DNA of 64,000 nucleotides from Uranotaenia lowii (Eukaryota > Arthropoda > Insecta > Diptera > Culicidae), in NCBI RefSeq assembly GCF_029784155.1, contig NC_073692.1, positions 232,394,503 through 232,458,502 on the forward strand. The letters run 5' to 3'. Shown piece after piece: positions 32,283 through 42,720 of this stretch. How positions within the stretch are numbered: position 1 is the stretch's first letter; the number at the start of each line of letters is the position of its first letter. The translations under genes were made by a program, and so were the position numbers. The notes beneath the pieces are model-generated. The model was not told the origin of the DNA. It ran no database searches and saw only the letters and a list, made by a program, of their open reading frames with translations.

Positions 32283-33881
32283 ATGGATGACGACGGCGAT
32301 ACGGGCAAAGATCCCCCTTTACGGGAGGATATTTCCGAGGAAATTCTTTCCGAGGAAATTGTTTCCAAGGAAACATTACAATTCCACCCGATGTACCTCA
32401 CGGACACGGAAGATGACCCTTCTCCTCTCCCAAAGACCCTTTTCCCACAAATGCCCTTTGTGTTTGGAAACTCCACGCCAGCATCAACCCCTCAAGCAAA
32501 CTCCCCCGTTGAAAAAGATAATGAGTTGCCTCAAACTGCCCCTCGCCGTCGGGTTTACCAACCTGAATCGACGGGACCTTGGGTAGTTTACATCCGGTCC
32601 AAAACTAATGGGTAATCACCCAATGTGATTTCAATCGCCCGGGACCTTGATCGTTCTTACCCTTCCGTAATCAGCTACCAGCCGATGAGACCGCACAAGA
32701 TGCGCATTGTTGTTGGTAGCCTGAAGGAAGCAAATGCCATTGCTTGTGACCCGAAGTTTACGATCGAATACCGCGTATACGTTCCCGCTCGTGACGTGGA
32801 AATCGACGGAGTGGTAACCGAGGAGGGTTTGACCGTCGATGATCTTCTGGATTCCGGGGTTGGCCGATTCAAAGACCCTGGTCTCCCCACGGTCAAGGTG
32901 CTGGACGCGCGTCAGTTGAAATCAGCATCAGGCGAGGGGGAAGAACGAACATTTTCCCTGTCGAACTCCTATCGTGTTACCTTTTCCGGCACTGCACTTC
33001 CTGATTACGTTGCGATCGGGAAGGTTCGTGTACCTGTGAGACTTTAAGTGCCTTCGGTCATGTACTGCCAGAATTGCAAGCAGTTGGATCATACGGCCGC
33101 CTACTGTTGCAATCAGGCACGCTGCTCTAAGTGCGGGGAGAAGCATGCGGAAGCTTCGTGTGAAATACAAGCATTAAGCAAGTGTTTGTATTGCACAGGC
33201 GAGGAATCTCATGCTCTCTCGGCGTGTCCAAAGTACATATCGCGCCGGGAAAAAATCAAGACTTCTTTAAAAACCCGCTCTAAGAAATCATATAGAGACA
33301 TGCTGATGAAGTCTTTGCCAATCGTCTCAGAGAACCAGTTTGGCCTTCTAAGTGAGTATGAATCCGAAGGGGAGGATCCATGTGAAGGAACATCAGCTGG
33401 GCCATTTGTTAAAAAAAATGTTTCACAGGCTCCAAAAAGGAAACGCACAACTAACACACAACCCCGATCAGCTGCCAGCAAAGTTAATAAAACCAAAAAT
33501 CCTCAAAGTGGAAATAGTTATTCTACCCCTCCTATTCAGAGACCTCCGGGTTTTAATCCGTCCCCGAAGGACTTCCCTCCACTTTCTGGTAAGTCAAAAC
33601 CCCAGACTTCCCTTCAGAATTCAGGACCATCAGTAGCTAACAGGAATGCAACAATTCCCAGAGAAACTGCATCTGATCCATCGTCGAACAGTTTGCCCAG
33701 CTTTTCATCTGATGGTAAGATGAAATTTTCGGAAATTGTTGCGTTCATCTTGGACTTTTTCAGTGTACCAGCAGATTGGAGGACTATGATTAATATGTTT
33801 GTACCTCTTTTGAGAGAAGTCTTGAAAAAGAAAGCTTGTACTATGACCCTCATCGCAGAAGCAATTTCTTTTGATGAATAA
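32283..33881 (+). pseudogene. I element ORF1 (gag-like nucleic-acid-binding protein), two stops
   Basis: From ATG 32283 one frame runs 533 codons to TAA 33879 but holds two in-frame TAA codons, at 32613-32615 and 33045-33047. The product would have an acidic N-terminus, a middle RRM-like region and three zinc knuckles just after the second stop: CQNCKQLDHTAAYC (CX2CX4HX4C), CSKCGEKHAEASC (CX2CX3HX4C) and CLYCTGEESHALSAC (CX2CX5HX4C). ORF1 proteins of this group coat element RNA in cytoplasmic particles. Both stops look like single-base changes. The frame is otherwise open, so the copy lost ORF1 only recently or moved with ORF1 supplied in trans. Confidence 0.9.
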
Positions 33882-36800
33882 CTCGTCCACTGAGGTAAGA
33901 GAAATTGTTTCAGTATTGCAATGGAACTGCAGAAGTATTTTACCAAAATTAAACTCCTTTAAGGTATTGGTACACAATTTGAATTGTGATGTGTTCGCCT
34001 TATGCGAAACTTGGCTCTCTCCAAACACTGATTTCAACTTCCATAGCCACAATATTATTCGCCTGGATCGAGATGGGCAAAGAGGGGGTGGCGTTCTTTT
34101 GGGGATCAAGAAATGCCACTCTTTCTATCGTATTCCACTACAACCATATCCAGGTATTGAAGTCGTCAGTTGCCAAGCTAGAATTAAAGGCCAAGACCTT
34201 TGCCTAGCCTCGGTATATATTCCGCCAAATTCAAGCGTGAGCCGGAACCAATTGGCGAATATTATTTCACTTCTCCCAGAACCCCGGCTAGTTCTGGGAG
34301 ATTTTAACTCCCATGGCGTGGGCTGGGGAAGCTCACGTGATGATGATCGTGCTAACATTATTTATGAGCTGTGCGACGACTTCAACATGACTGTCTTAAA
34401 CAATGGGGAAGTGACTCGAATTAATGGATCCCAATCACAGCATAGTATTTTAGACCTTTCTTTAGCTTCTTCCTCTCTGAGCTTGGATTGTACGTGGAAG
34501 GTAATCCAAGACCCTCAGGGAAGCGATCATCTGCCTATCAATATTTCTATCACCAGTGGTCGTAGTCCACCTGAAGAGATCAATATTCCTTATGACCTCA
34601 CAAAGAATATAGATTGGAAAAAGTATGCATCAGGTGTCATTGAAGCCATCGACTCAACGGAAGAACTGCCTCCGGAGGCAGAGTACAGTTTTATGTCCGG
34701 AACAATTGTGGACTGTGCAATCGGGGCACAGGTCAGACGGAATGACAATTCGACGATACAAAAACGACCTCCCACTCCATGGTGGGATGGAGACTGCACA
34801 CGTGCGCGAGGAGAAAAGTGCAAGGCGTTTGTTGAGTTTCGCAGAACTGGATTGCCAGAGAAGTTCCAACGTTACTTGTCCTTGGAACGCAAGTTTAAGA
34901 ACTTGATCAGGGGCAAGAAACGTGGGTACTGGAGGCGATTCGTGGATGGGTTATCTCGAGAAACGTCTCTGCACACGCTTTGGAAAACAGCTCGAAACAT
35001 GCGAAATTACACACCTTCGAACGAAAGTGAAGAAAGCTCGAGTCGTTGGCTGACACAGTTCGCGAAAAAGGTCTGTCCGGACGCAGTACCAGCTCAGAAA
35101 AACTATCGGGATACAGAGAATAGTTCCGAAACGGAGGACCAATTCTCGATGGTCGAACTTTCACTTGCGCTCTGGTCATGTAACAATTCAGCTCCCGGAC
35201 TGGACAGAATCAAATTCAACTTGTTGAAGAATCTGCCAGTTACCGCTAAAAAACGCTTGTTGAATTTATTCAATAAGTGTTTAGAGATGAACATTGTGCC
35301 GCATGAATGGAGACGGGTGAAAGTTATCGCCATCCAAAAACCGGGAAAACCAGTTTCTGATTACAATTCGTATAGGCCGATCGCAATGCTCTCGTGTCTC
35401 CGGAAATTGCTCGAAAAAATGATTCTCTTTCGGCTGGATAAATGGGTTGAATCAAACAATCTCTTGTCAAGTACACAATATGGATTTCGTAGAGGCAAGG
35501 GTACGAACGACTGTCTAGCATTACTTTCATCAGACATTCAATTGGCGTTTGCCCAAATAGAGCAGATGGGGGCAGTATTTCTGGACATCAAAGGGGCATT
35601 CGATTCGGTGTCCATAGAAGTGCTATCTAGTCAACTTAACTCTTGCGGACTTTCACCAATTTTGAATAATTTTCTTTATAACCTGTTGTCTGAAAAAATC
35701 ATGCATTTTAGTCATGGAGAAACCAAAGTTGAACGAATTAGTTACATGGGTCTACCCCAAGGCTCATGTTTAAGCCCCCTGCTATACAACTTTTATGTCC
35801 GAGAGATCGATGCTTGTATGGCACAAAATTGCACGCTAAGACAGCTTGCGGATGACTGTGTTGTTCATATCACAGGTAAAAAAGGCACTCAAATTAAACC
35901 TCCGTTACAAGAAACTCTAAATAATTTATCACATTGGGCCAGGAATCTAGGCATCGAGTTTTCGCCTAGTAAAACCGAGTTAGTAGTTTTTTCAAGGAAG
36001 CATTCCCCTCCTCAAATAGAGCTCCTTATGATGGGTAGAACTCTAACTCAATCTCTTAGTTTTAAATATTTGGGTGTCTGGTTCGACTCTAAATGCCTCT
36101 GGGGAAAACATATTAGGTACTTGACACAAAAATGCCAAAAGAGAATCAATTTTCTTCGAACGATTACTGGAACCTGGTGGGGTGCTCATCCACAGGACCT
36201 CATCAGGTTATACCAAACAACGATACTGTCGGTCATAGAATACGGAAGCTTTTGCTTTGAGTCAGCCGCGGATACCCACTTGATTAAACTAGAACGAATA
36301 CAGTATCGTTGTTTGCGTATTGCCATGGGTTGTATGCAGTCGACACATACGATGTGTCTCGAAGTACTGGCGGGAGTAATGCCGTTGAAAAATCGGTTCT
36401 TCGATTTATCGCTACGTTTCCTAATTCGAAGTGTTACTATGAATCCTTTGGTGATAGAAAATTTGGAAAGGCTTATGAATATTAATTCGCAAGTAAAATA
36501 TGTAAACAATTATCAAACTTTTAGTCAGTTAGAAATAAACCCTTCTTTGTTAAATTCGGACACGAGTCACTTTTACCCGATCAGTAGTTCCTTAATAAAA
36601 TTCGATCTGTCCATGACCGCTGACATCCGTGGAATTCCAGATCACGTCCGACCCAATGTCATTCCTTCAATCTTTGCATCAAAAGTACGTGAAATTGACC
36701 CTACAAAAATGTTCTTTACTGATGGTTCTAGAATCGACGGCGCGACTGGTTTCGCAGTGTATAATGAGCGCTTTGTAGCTTCGTTCAAGCTTCAAGAGCC

Positions 36801-37548
36801 ATGCTCCGTTTACGTTGCCGAACTAGCCGCAATTTATTGTACCTTGGAACACATTCGCACACTGCCCGTAGACCACTATTTCATCTATTCGGATAGTCTC
36901 AGCTCCGTTGAGGCGATTCGATCGATGAAACTGATGAAGCGCTCTTCCCATTTTTTGCTGGAAATTTCAGGGATATTGGGCGCTTTGATCGAAAATTCGT
37001 ACAGGATTACCTTAGCTTGGATCCCGTCTCATTGTCTTATACAAGGCAATGAGAATGCGGACTCATTGGCTAAGGTGGGCGCGTTACAAGGTGAAATCTT
37101 TGAGAGGATAATAACTTACAATGAATATTTTTCAATACCTCGCACTTTAGCGATTAACGCTTGGCAGTCTAGCTGGGAGAATGGCACAAAGGGACGTTGG
37201 CTCCATACGATTATCCCTAAGGTTCCGACGAAGGCATGGTTTAAGCATTTTAACATGAGTCGCGATTTCATTCGCGTGGTTTCTCGGCTCATGTCAAATC
37301 ACTGCCGGCTTGACGCGCATTTGTTTCGTATACAACTAGCTACAAGCAATGTTTGTGTTTGTGGGGATGGCTACCACGACATTGATCATGTTGTGTGGAC
37401 GTGTGAACGGTTTGATCAATCGAGGGCTTGGCTACTGGATACCCTTAGGGCCCGAAGTAAACTACCTGGTGTTCCAATTCGAGACATCTTGGCAAACTTA
37501 GATCTTGAATATTTGTACCCTATATACAAATATCTAAAAAATATATAA
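33874..37548 (+). CDS. I element ORF2: endonuclease, reverse transcriptase, RNase H
   Basis: The ATG at 33874 overlaps the ORF1 stop as ATGAATAA, so translation probably reinitiates. 1,224 codons, no internal stop. AP-type endonuclease: QWNC (near residue 15), CETW (44), LGDFN (143), SDH (218). Reverse transcriptase: SYRPIAMLS, QYGFRRGKGTND, FLDIKGAFD (about 570), GLPQGSCLSPLLYN and LADD (about 660). RNase H: FTDGS (about 950), AELAAIY (983), YSDSLSS (1005), SHCLIQGNENADS (about 1055-1065). C-terminal knuckle CVCGDGYHDIDHVVWTC (about 1165). All catalytic residues are present. It nicks target DNA and reverse-transcribes the element RNA there. The last residues (after YKYLK) are replaced because of the RTE insertion. 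Confidence 0.93.
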   Translation: MNNSSTEVREIVSVLQWNCRSILPKLNSFKVLVHNLNCDVFALCETWLSPNTDFNFHSHNIIRLDRDGQRGGGVLLGIKKCHSFYRIPLQPYPGIEVVSCQARIKGQDLCLASVYIPPNSSVSRNQLANIISLLPEPRLVLGDFNSHGVGWGSSRDDDRANIIYELCDDFNMTVLNNGEVTRINGSQSQHSILDLSLASSSLSLDCTWKVIQDPQGSDHLPINISITSGRSPPEEINIPYDLTKNIDWKKYASGVIEAIDSTEELPPEAEYSFMSGTIVDCAIGAQVRRNDNSTIQKRPPTPWWDGDCTRARGEKCKAFVEFRRTGLPEKFQRYLSLERKFKNLIRGKKRGYWRRFVDGLSRETSLHTLWKTARNMRNYTPSNESEESSSRWLTQFAKKVCPDAVPAQKNYRDTENSSETEDQFSMVELSLALWSCNNSAPGLDRIKFNLLKNLPVTAKKRLLNLFNKCLEMNIVPHEWRRVKVIAIQKPGKPVSDYNSYRPIAMLSCLRKLLEKMILFRLDKWVESNNLLSSTQYGFRRGKGTNDCLALLSSDIQLAFAQIEQMGAVFLDIKGAFDSVSIEVLSSQLNSCGLSPILNNFLYNLLSEKIMHFSHGETKVERISYMGLPQGSCLSPLLYNFYVREIDACMAQNCTLRQLADDCVVHITGKKGTQIKPPLQETLNNLSHWARNLGIEFSPSKTELVVFSRKHSPPQIELLMMGRTLTQSLSFKYLGVWFDSKCLWGKHIRYLTQKCQKRINFLRTITGTWWGAHPQDLIRLYQTTILSVIEYGSFCFESAADTHLIKLERIQYRCLRIAMGCMQSTHTMCLEVLAGVMPLKNRFFDLSLRFLIRSVTMNPLVIENLERLMNINSQVKYVNNYQTFSQLEINPSLLNSDTSHFYPISSSLIKFDLSMTADIRGIPDHVRPNVIPSIFASKVREIDPTKMFFTDGSRIDGATGFAVYNERFVASFKLQEPCSVYVAELAAIYCTLEHIRTLPVDHYFIYSDSLSSVEAIRSMKLMKRSSHFLLEISGILGALIENSYRITLAWIPSHCLIQGNENADSLAKVGALQGEIFERIITYNEYFSIPRTLAINAWQSSWENGTKGRWLHTIIPKVPTKAWFKHFNMSRDFIRVVSRLMSNHCRLDAHLFRIQLATSNVCVCGDGYHDIDHVVWTCERFDQSRAWLLDTLRARSKLPGVPIRDILANLDLEYLYPIYKYLKNI

Positions 37549-39992
37549 ATATAAAACGGCCTCAGACTTATTGATTTCGCCGCCTCCAAACGAATGGCCG
37601 TACGTAGTACCTTTTTTCAGCACCGCCTCCCACACAAGTACACCTGGAGATCACCGTACCAAACGCAATCACAGATCGACCACGTTTTGATCGACAGCCG
37701 GCACTTTTCGGACATCATCGACGTCAGATCCTGTCGGGGCGCCAACATCGAGTCGGACCATTATCTGGTGATGGTGAAGATGCGCCCAAAACTCTCCGTA
37801 GTGAACAACAAGCGAAACCGGCGCCTGCCTCGGTTAAACATCGCGTGACTGAAGCAACCTGAGGTCGCGGCAGACTACGCGCAATCGGTCGAAGCAGCGC
37901 TGCCGGCAGAGGGCGAGCTTGACGAAGCCCCTCTCGAGGACTGTTGGGATACCATCAAAACAGCCATCAACAGTGCGGCGGAGAACGTCATCGGTTATGT
38001 GGAGCGATCTCGACGGAACGACTGGTTCGACGAGGAGTGTAGGAGGGTGATGGACGAAGAAAATGCCGCGCGGGCGGCAGTAGTGCAAAGAGGCACCCGT
38101 CGAAATGTGGAAAATCACCGACAGCGGAAGAGGCAGCGAGTCCGACTTTTCCAGGAGAAAAAGCGCCGCCTGGAGGAGGAGGAGCTCGAGGAGCTGGAGC
38201 AGCTGCATCGTTCCCAAGAAACACGAAAGTTCTATCAGAAACTCAACGCATCCCGCAAAGGCTTCGTGCCGCAAGCCGAAATGTGCCGGGATAAGGACGG
38301 GGGTATCCTGACGGACAATCGTGAGGTGATCAGAAGGTGGAAGCAGCACTTCGATGAACACCTGAACGGCGCACATGCAGGAGATCAAGACGGTGGGGGA
38401 AGGTACATCGCCGGCGTAGCCAACGACGAAGAGGAGCCACTCCCAACGACGAGTGAAGTCAAGGAAGCCATTCGCCAGCTGAATAGAAACAAGTCGGCTG
38501 GGAAGGACGGCATCGCAGCTGAACTCATCAAAATGGGCCCGGACAGGTTGGCCGATTGCCTACACCGGTTGATAGTCCGGATCTGGGACATAGAACAGCT
38601 ACCGGAGGAGTGGAAGGAGGGGGTAATATGCGTCATCTACAAGAAGGGTGACAAATTGGACTGTGAGAACTACCGAGCGATCACTGTCCTCAATGCCGCC
38701 TACAAAGTGTTGTCCCGAATCCTACGCCGCCGCCTAACGTCACAAGCAAACAGATTCGTGGGAAGTCATCAGGCCGGCTTCATGGAGGGACGGTCTACGA
38801 CGGACCAGATATTCACATTGCGGCAAATCCTCCAAAAATGCCGTGAACACCAAGTCCCTACGCATCATCTATTCATCTACTTCAAAGCCGCATACGACAC
38901 GATCGACCGTAACGAGCTATGGAAAATCATGGACGAGAACGGCTATTCCGGGAAGCTGATCAGACTGATCAAGGCGACGATGGATGGAACGCAGTGCTGT
39001 GTGCGGATTTCGGGTGAATTGTCGAGTTCATTCGAATCGCGCAGGGGGCTTCGACAAGGTGATGGTCTATCCTGCATGATGTTCAACGTGGCGCTAGAAG
39101 GTGTTATTCGACGAGCGGTGGGCGAAATGCGGGGCACGATTTTCAACAGATCCAGTCAACTTATCTGCTTTGCCGATGACATTGATATAGTCGGCAGATC
39201 ATCTGCGGCGGTGGAGGAGATCTACCGCAAACTGAAACGCGAAGCAGGAAGGATTGGGTTGATGATTAATACGTCCAAGACGAAGTACATGCTGGCCTGC
39301 GGATCCGAGACCGACCGAACCCGCTTGTCCAGTAATAACAAGGTCACGATCGACGGCGACGAGCTGGAGATAGTCGAAGACTTTGTCTATCTCGGCTCAC
39401 TGGTGACCGCAGACAATGACACCAGCCGTGAGATCCGGAGGCGAATTATCAGCGGAAGTCGTGCCTACTATGGACTCCACAAGCAACTGCGGTCGAGAAG
39501 ACTTTGCCCTCGCACGAAGTGTAACCTGTATATGACGCTCATTAGACCGGTTGTTCTCTACGGGCACGAGACATGGATATTGCTCGAGGAGGACCTGCGT
39601 ACACTCGGAGTATTCGAGCGACGAGTGTTAAGAACCATCTTTGGCGGCGTACAGGAGAACGGAGTGTGGAGGCGAAGGATGAACCACGAGCTCGCGCGCC
39701 TCTACGGCGAACCCAGTATCCAGAAGGTGGTGAAGGCTGGCCGGATACGCTGGGCGGGACATGTTGCGAGAATGCCGGACGACTGTCCTGCAAAACAGGT
39801 GTTCGCTACGAATCCGGTAGGAACAAGACGAGCGGGGGCCAACGAGCGAGGTGGTTAGACCAAGTGGAGCGTGATCTGGCGAACGTGGGGTGCCCGAGAA
39901 ATTGGAGAACGGTTGCTATGAACCGAGTGAATTTTAGGAATTATGTTCGTCAAGTTATGTCGTGAGACGGAATACTATGTAAATAAAATAAA
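37549..39992 (+). mobile_element. RTE-clade LINE, copy 3, inserted at the end of I element ORF2
   Basis: 5'-truncated within the endonuclease (starts at AACGGCCTCAG, about 37556) and complete at the 3' end (tatgtaaataaaataaa). ATACAAATATCT occurs just before (37524-37535) and just after (39993-40004), an imperfect target duplication with about 20 bp of AT-rich filler at the 5' junction. Defects: TGA at 37846-37848; the catalytic Asp of the polymerase 'FIDFKAAYD' block changed to Tyr (TAC 38878-38880); and a 14-bp insertion near 39834 that shifts the last 35 codons. The F-A-D-D block (LICFADDIDIV) is intact. Confidence 0.92.
37999..39858 (+). pseudogene. RTE copy 3 reverse transcriptase frame
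   Basis: A 619-codon open frame covers the linker, polymerase and much of the C-terminal domain (YGHETWILLEEDLRTLGVFERR, RWAGHVARMPDD). It is the longest RTE frame in the window but starts after the TGA at 37846. It lacks the first catalytic Asp (Tyr at residue 294) and is frameshifted before the C-terminal RNFRNYVRQVMS block, so no active enzyme is expected. Confidence 0.85.
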
Positions 39993-40392
39993 ATACAAAT
40001 ATCTTAAAATGTCTGAACTGGTCGTTTAGTCCTCTTCCCCTCTGTCTGTACTCTATCTAATGCTCTTTTCGTCTATTTATTAGAACAAACTTTCATCCGA
40101 CGGGTCCTACAACAGCACAAAGAAGGCTGGCCAGGAAGTCGAAAACCCTGAGGTAGCTATCGAAACCACAGCTACAGGAAGCCACCACCGGACCCTAACG
40201 GAAACTGTTCTTGGAAGTGACCCCAGTTAATCCCCTCTCCTTTCCTATAATAACATTTTAATTAACAGTTGAGTAGCCGCGACGATTACGGCCCCCCTCT
40301 TACTAACCCAAAGTTAGGAAAAATACTCCCGGCACATAAAAACTTTATAAGTAAAATGCCTAATAAAACCTTTTGTAAATAAAAAAAAAAAA
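39993..40392 (+). other. I element 3' end, continuing after the RTE insertion
   Basis: Begins with the second copy of the target duplication. ORF2 would originally have run a few codons further to TAG 40027-40029. An in-phase open stretch of 48 codons (40084-40230, NKLSSDGSYNSTKKAGQ...) follows, then a C/T-rich 3' UTR and a poly(A). Confidence 0.75.
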
Positions 40393-40404
40393 ATTATTAT
40401 TAAA

Positions 40405-41229
40405 GGTAAATGAATTCCAAAAAGCGAAACATAAGAGAGTTTCTATAGTTAAACCATATTACTGAAAGATCAAACAAACTTCGGAAAACGTCACATAGCA
40501 CACATCAAATGGAAGTGGGTTCCATGCAAGCGATTCCATTCGTAAGGAATGAACGGTACATTTACTTTAGAAGCCGGATTGAAGCTTTGGATCAACCAGT
40601 CATGGGCACAAATGGTCAGATAGCCCATATACCCGACACAACAAGATACTATTGTAGTAAATATCTAGTCGGAAAACGTGAAGTTGAAAAGAATTTTTGC
40701 TGTTCCGGTGATTGTAATGGTTTTTACTGCTAAAAAAAACTTTCAATTTTACAGAGATATCATTCTGCTTAAATATAGTACTTTAGCTTTCATACCGTGA
40801 ACGTTTAATGCATTGCAGGATAACCATAATAATAAAACCATTTTTTTAGCCTAGGTTTCAATAGAAGAATGCCTTGTATCTGGTCGAAGAACTCTACCGA
40901 GGACAAGCATGAGAAAAATATATAGTAGTCGAACACGACCATTAATGGGGATCTGAATGGTAAAAAAAATCTTCTTGGTAATTACACTGATCGAAATCGG
41001 GCTATAAGCTTTATCGGGTTTTCTAGTGATTTTGCACTAAAAGAAAATCCAATACTTTTTACGTATGTTCACACAAAATGAAATGTACAGATTTTTGTTC
41101 CGATTATCTTTATTAGAAATTTCAATGAATGTAATAGTTTGTGAATTTGATTTCAATTACAGCTCAATGCAGTAAATTAAACCTTTTCGTTTTCTTTTTC
41201 ATTCAAATAATAAATAGTGATTTCATTTT
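40405..41229. other. LTR-2 interior, unassigned
   Basis: A 74-codon plus-strand frame at 40509-40733 (MEVGSMQAIPFVRNERYIYF...) is not recognised. Otherwise AT-rich. Confidence 0.4.
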
Positions 41230-42355
41230 CAATTGTTTTTATTTACAATTTATTTAGCTTTGATAGTCGTCTGACTATTTAACTTGAAAACAGTCTCCGT
41301 TCCTCGTTGATATGCTGAAATCTGCTACTGACCCATCGTTAGTGAGTAAAATTGCCACTTGGTGCACACTATCATTAATCCGGCAGACAATATAACGCCA
41401 ATATACGTGCCGCTGCGGATGGGTGCAGAGTGCAGATATGTTACCTTAAACAAAAATGAGAAAAATATTTCTACTTTACAAAAATGTATGGTTTGAGATT
41501 TTTGAAGATGAATATTGTTTATTCTTACCTGAAGCTCCACGAGAATCTTGCGAATACAATTTAAAGCTCTGTTGATGTGATATTGTCAATTAAATTTTTA
41601 TGGTTTGGGTGAAACGAGTTTGAAGCTCTCTAGGAAAGTCGGATCTTCTCCATTCAATAGATAGATTTTTCCTGTGGAGAAAACAAAAAGAATAATTTTG
41701 AAAATTAGAAAAAAATAACATTTTTTTGCTTACGTTACGCGGTTTTTAATCCAATAATCATGGATTTTTGCAACATTTGAGTATCACCATATGTTTCTTG
41801 TTATAGGTGAGGTATTTTTGCCGATATTTAAAATGACAAATAACATCCATTCCAGTTGGCTTTTTGAGTTTGCCATTTTCGTGTAAGGATATTTTATCTG
41901 ATTTAAAAAGGTTGAGCCATTCCTTCGTCCGAATTCTGTCGGTCGTTTTAATTACTGCATTTTATCACCCTCAGTGTTTATGTTCCAAAACAGTAGCCAC
42001 CAGCAAAATATTGCACCTGAAATAACAAAATAGTAACAAAATATTTAAGCCTCTTTTTAGTATACCAATTTAAACATACCTCGATATGATCCTTCCAAAA
42101 CAATTTACAGACTGTTTGGTAAATCTGGTCTGAATACTGGCGAATACTACAGGAACTGGAACCGGTCAAGCGATTCTGAAAATTTCGTTTTAGTTTTTTT
42201 TTCATTGGCACATCCGTGGAGAAACTATTTTTCCGGTTCATTCACTAAACGGAACCCCAGAAAAAACGTATGCACGAATGTTTCTTCCATTTCTTCCAAA
42301 GTATCATTACCTGCCTAGGCACTTTCTGCAATTGAACTTATCGGTTTTCGCCATA
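41230..42355 (-). CDS. Possible multi-exon gene, antisense within LTR-2, unknown product
   Basis: On the minus strand several open segments are bounded by canonical splice signals. Exon ending 42080 (…CKLFWKDHIE) with donor GTATGT and acceptor TTATTTCAG at 42017 (63-bp intron). A donor GTAAGC near 41732 with acceptor TTTCTCCACAG at 41672 (about 62 bp). Exon 41568-41529 with donor GTAAGA and acceptor TTTGTTTAAG at 41445 (84 bp). The last exon (41444-41275; …THPQRHVYWRYIVCRINDSV…) keeps frame across its junction and ends at TAG. AATAAA signals follow within 45 bp (about 41230-41250). Not every junction keeps one frame, so the full model is uncertain and no domain is recognised. Intron sizes match the usual short insect class. 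Confidence 0.35.
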
Positions 42356-42720
42356 TCGAAGAAATGACCGCACGGCCGGTGCAATGGGCTGGCTCATACT
42401 TCGGCTGCCGGAAGAGCAGAATTTTGAGGAACTTGGAAATCGGAGCCCAAAAAGGTATTTTTCTGCTGCTGATGCCCTTCCGGCCGATTCCCTGCTGCTT
42501 CAATGGTGGAATGCTTCTGCTGACTGTTTACCGGATTCTTTCTACGGATCTGTGAGCGAGAATGAAGAAAACCGAATTTAAATTTCTCGCCATACAAATA
42601 GGTGTTTACCTACCTTTACCGCTAGCGTTGACATCATCCTTCGCAGCTTCCACTTCGACATCCAGTGAACTCGTCCATACATTTTTTTTCCTCGAACAGC
42701 AGCTGAGCGAGTAAAAAAAC
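42356..42720 (-). other. Upstream part of the possible antisense gene
   Basis: Minus-strand splice-like signals continue: donor AAAG/GTAGGT near 42615, acceptor CTCGCTCACAG near 42562, donor GTATGA near 42406. The frame between (IRRKNPVNSQQKHSTIEAAG…) is open for about 55 codons. A plus-strand frame (42384-42581) of similar length overlaps, so strand assignment rests only on the splice signals. Confidence 0.25.

Larger units (their letters stand above)
31753..40392 (+). mobile_element. Full-length I-clade LINE (with an RTE LINE nested in it)
   Basis: The 12-bp sequence ATTATTATTAAA flanks the element on both sides (31741-31752 and 40393-40404). It begins at the promoter start CATTCG and ends in a poly(A) of about 13, so both ends are complete. 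It has ORF1 (three CCHC knuckles) and ORF2 (endonuclease, reverse transcriptase, RNase H, CCHC) overlapping by 8 bp. Without the RTE insertion the length is about 6.2 kb, usual for the group. RNase H after the polymerase points to the I superfamily (I/Loner-like) rather than Jockey. Confidence 0.92.
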
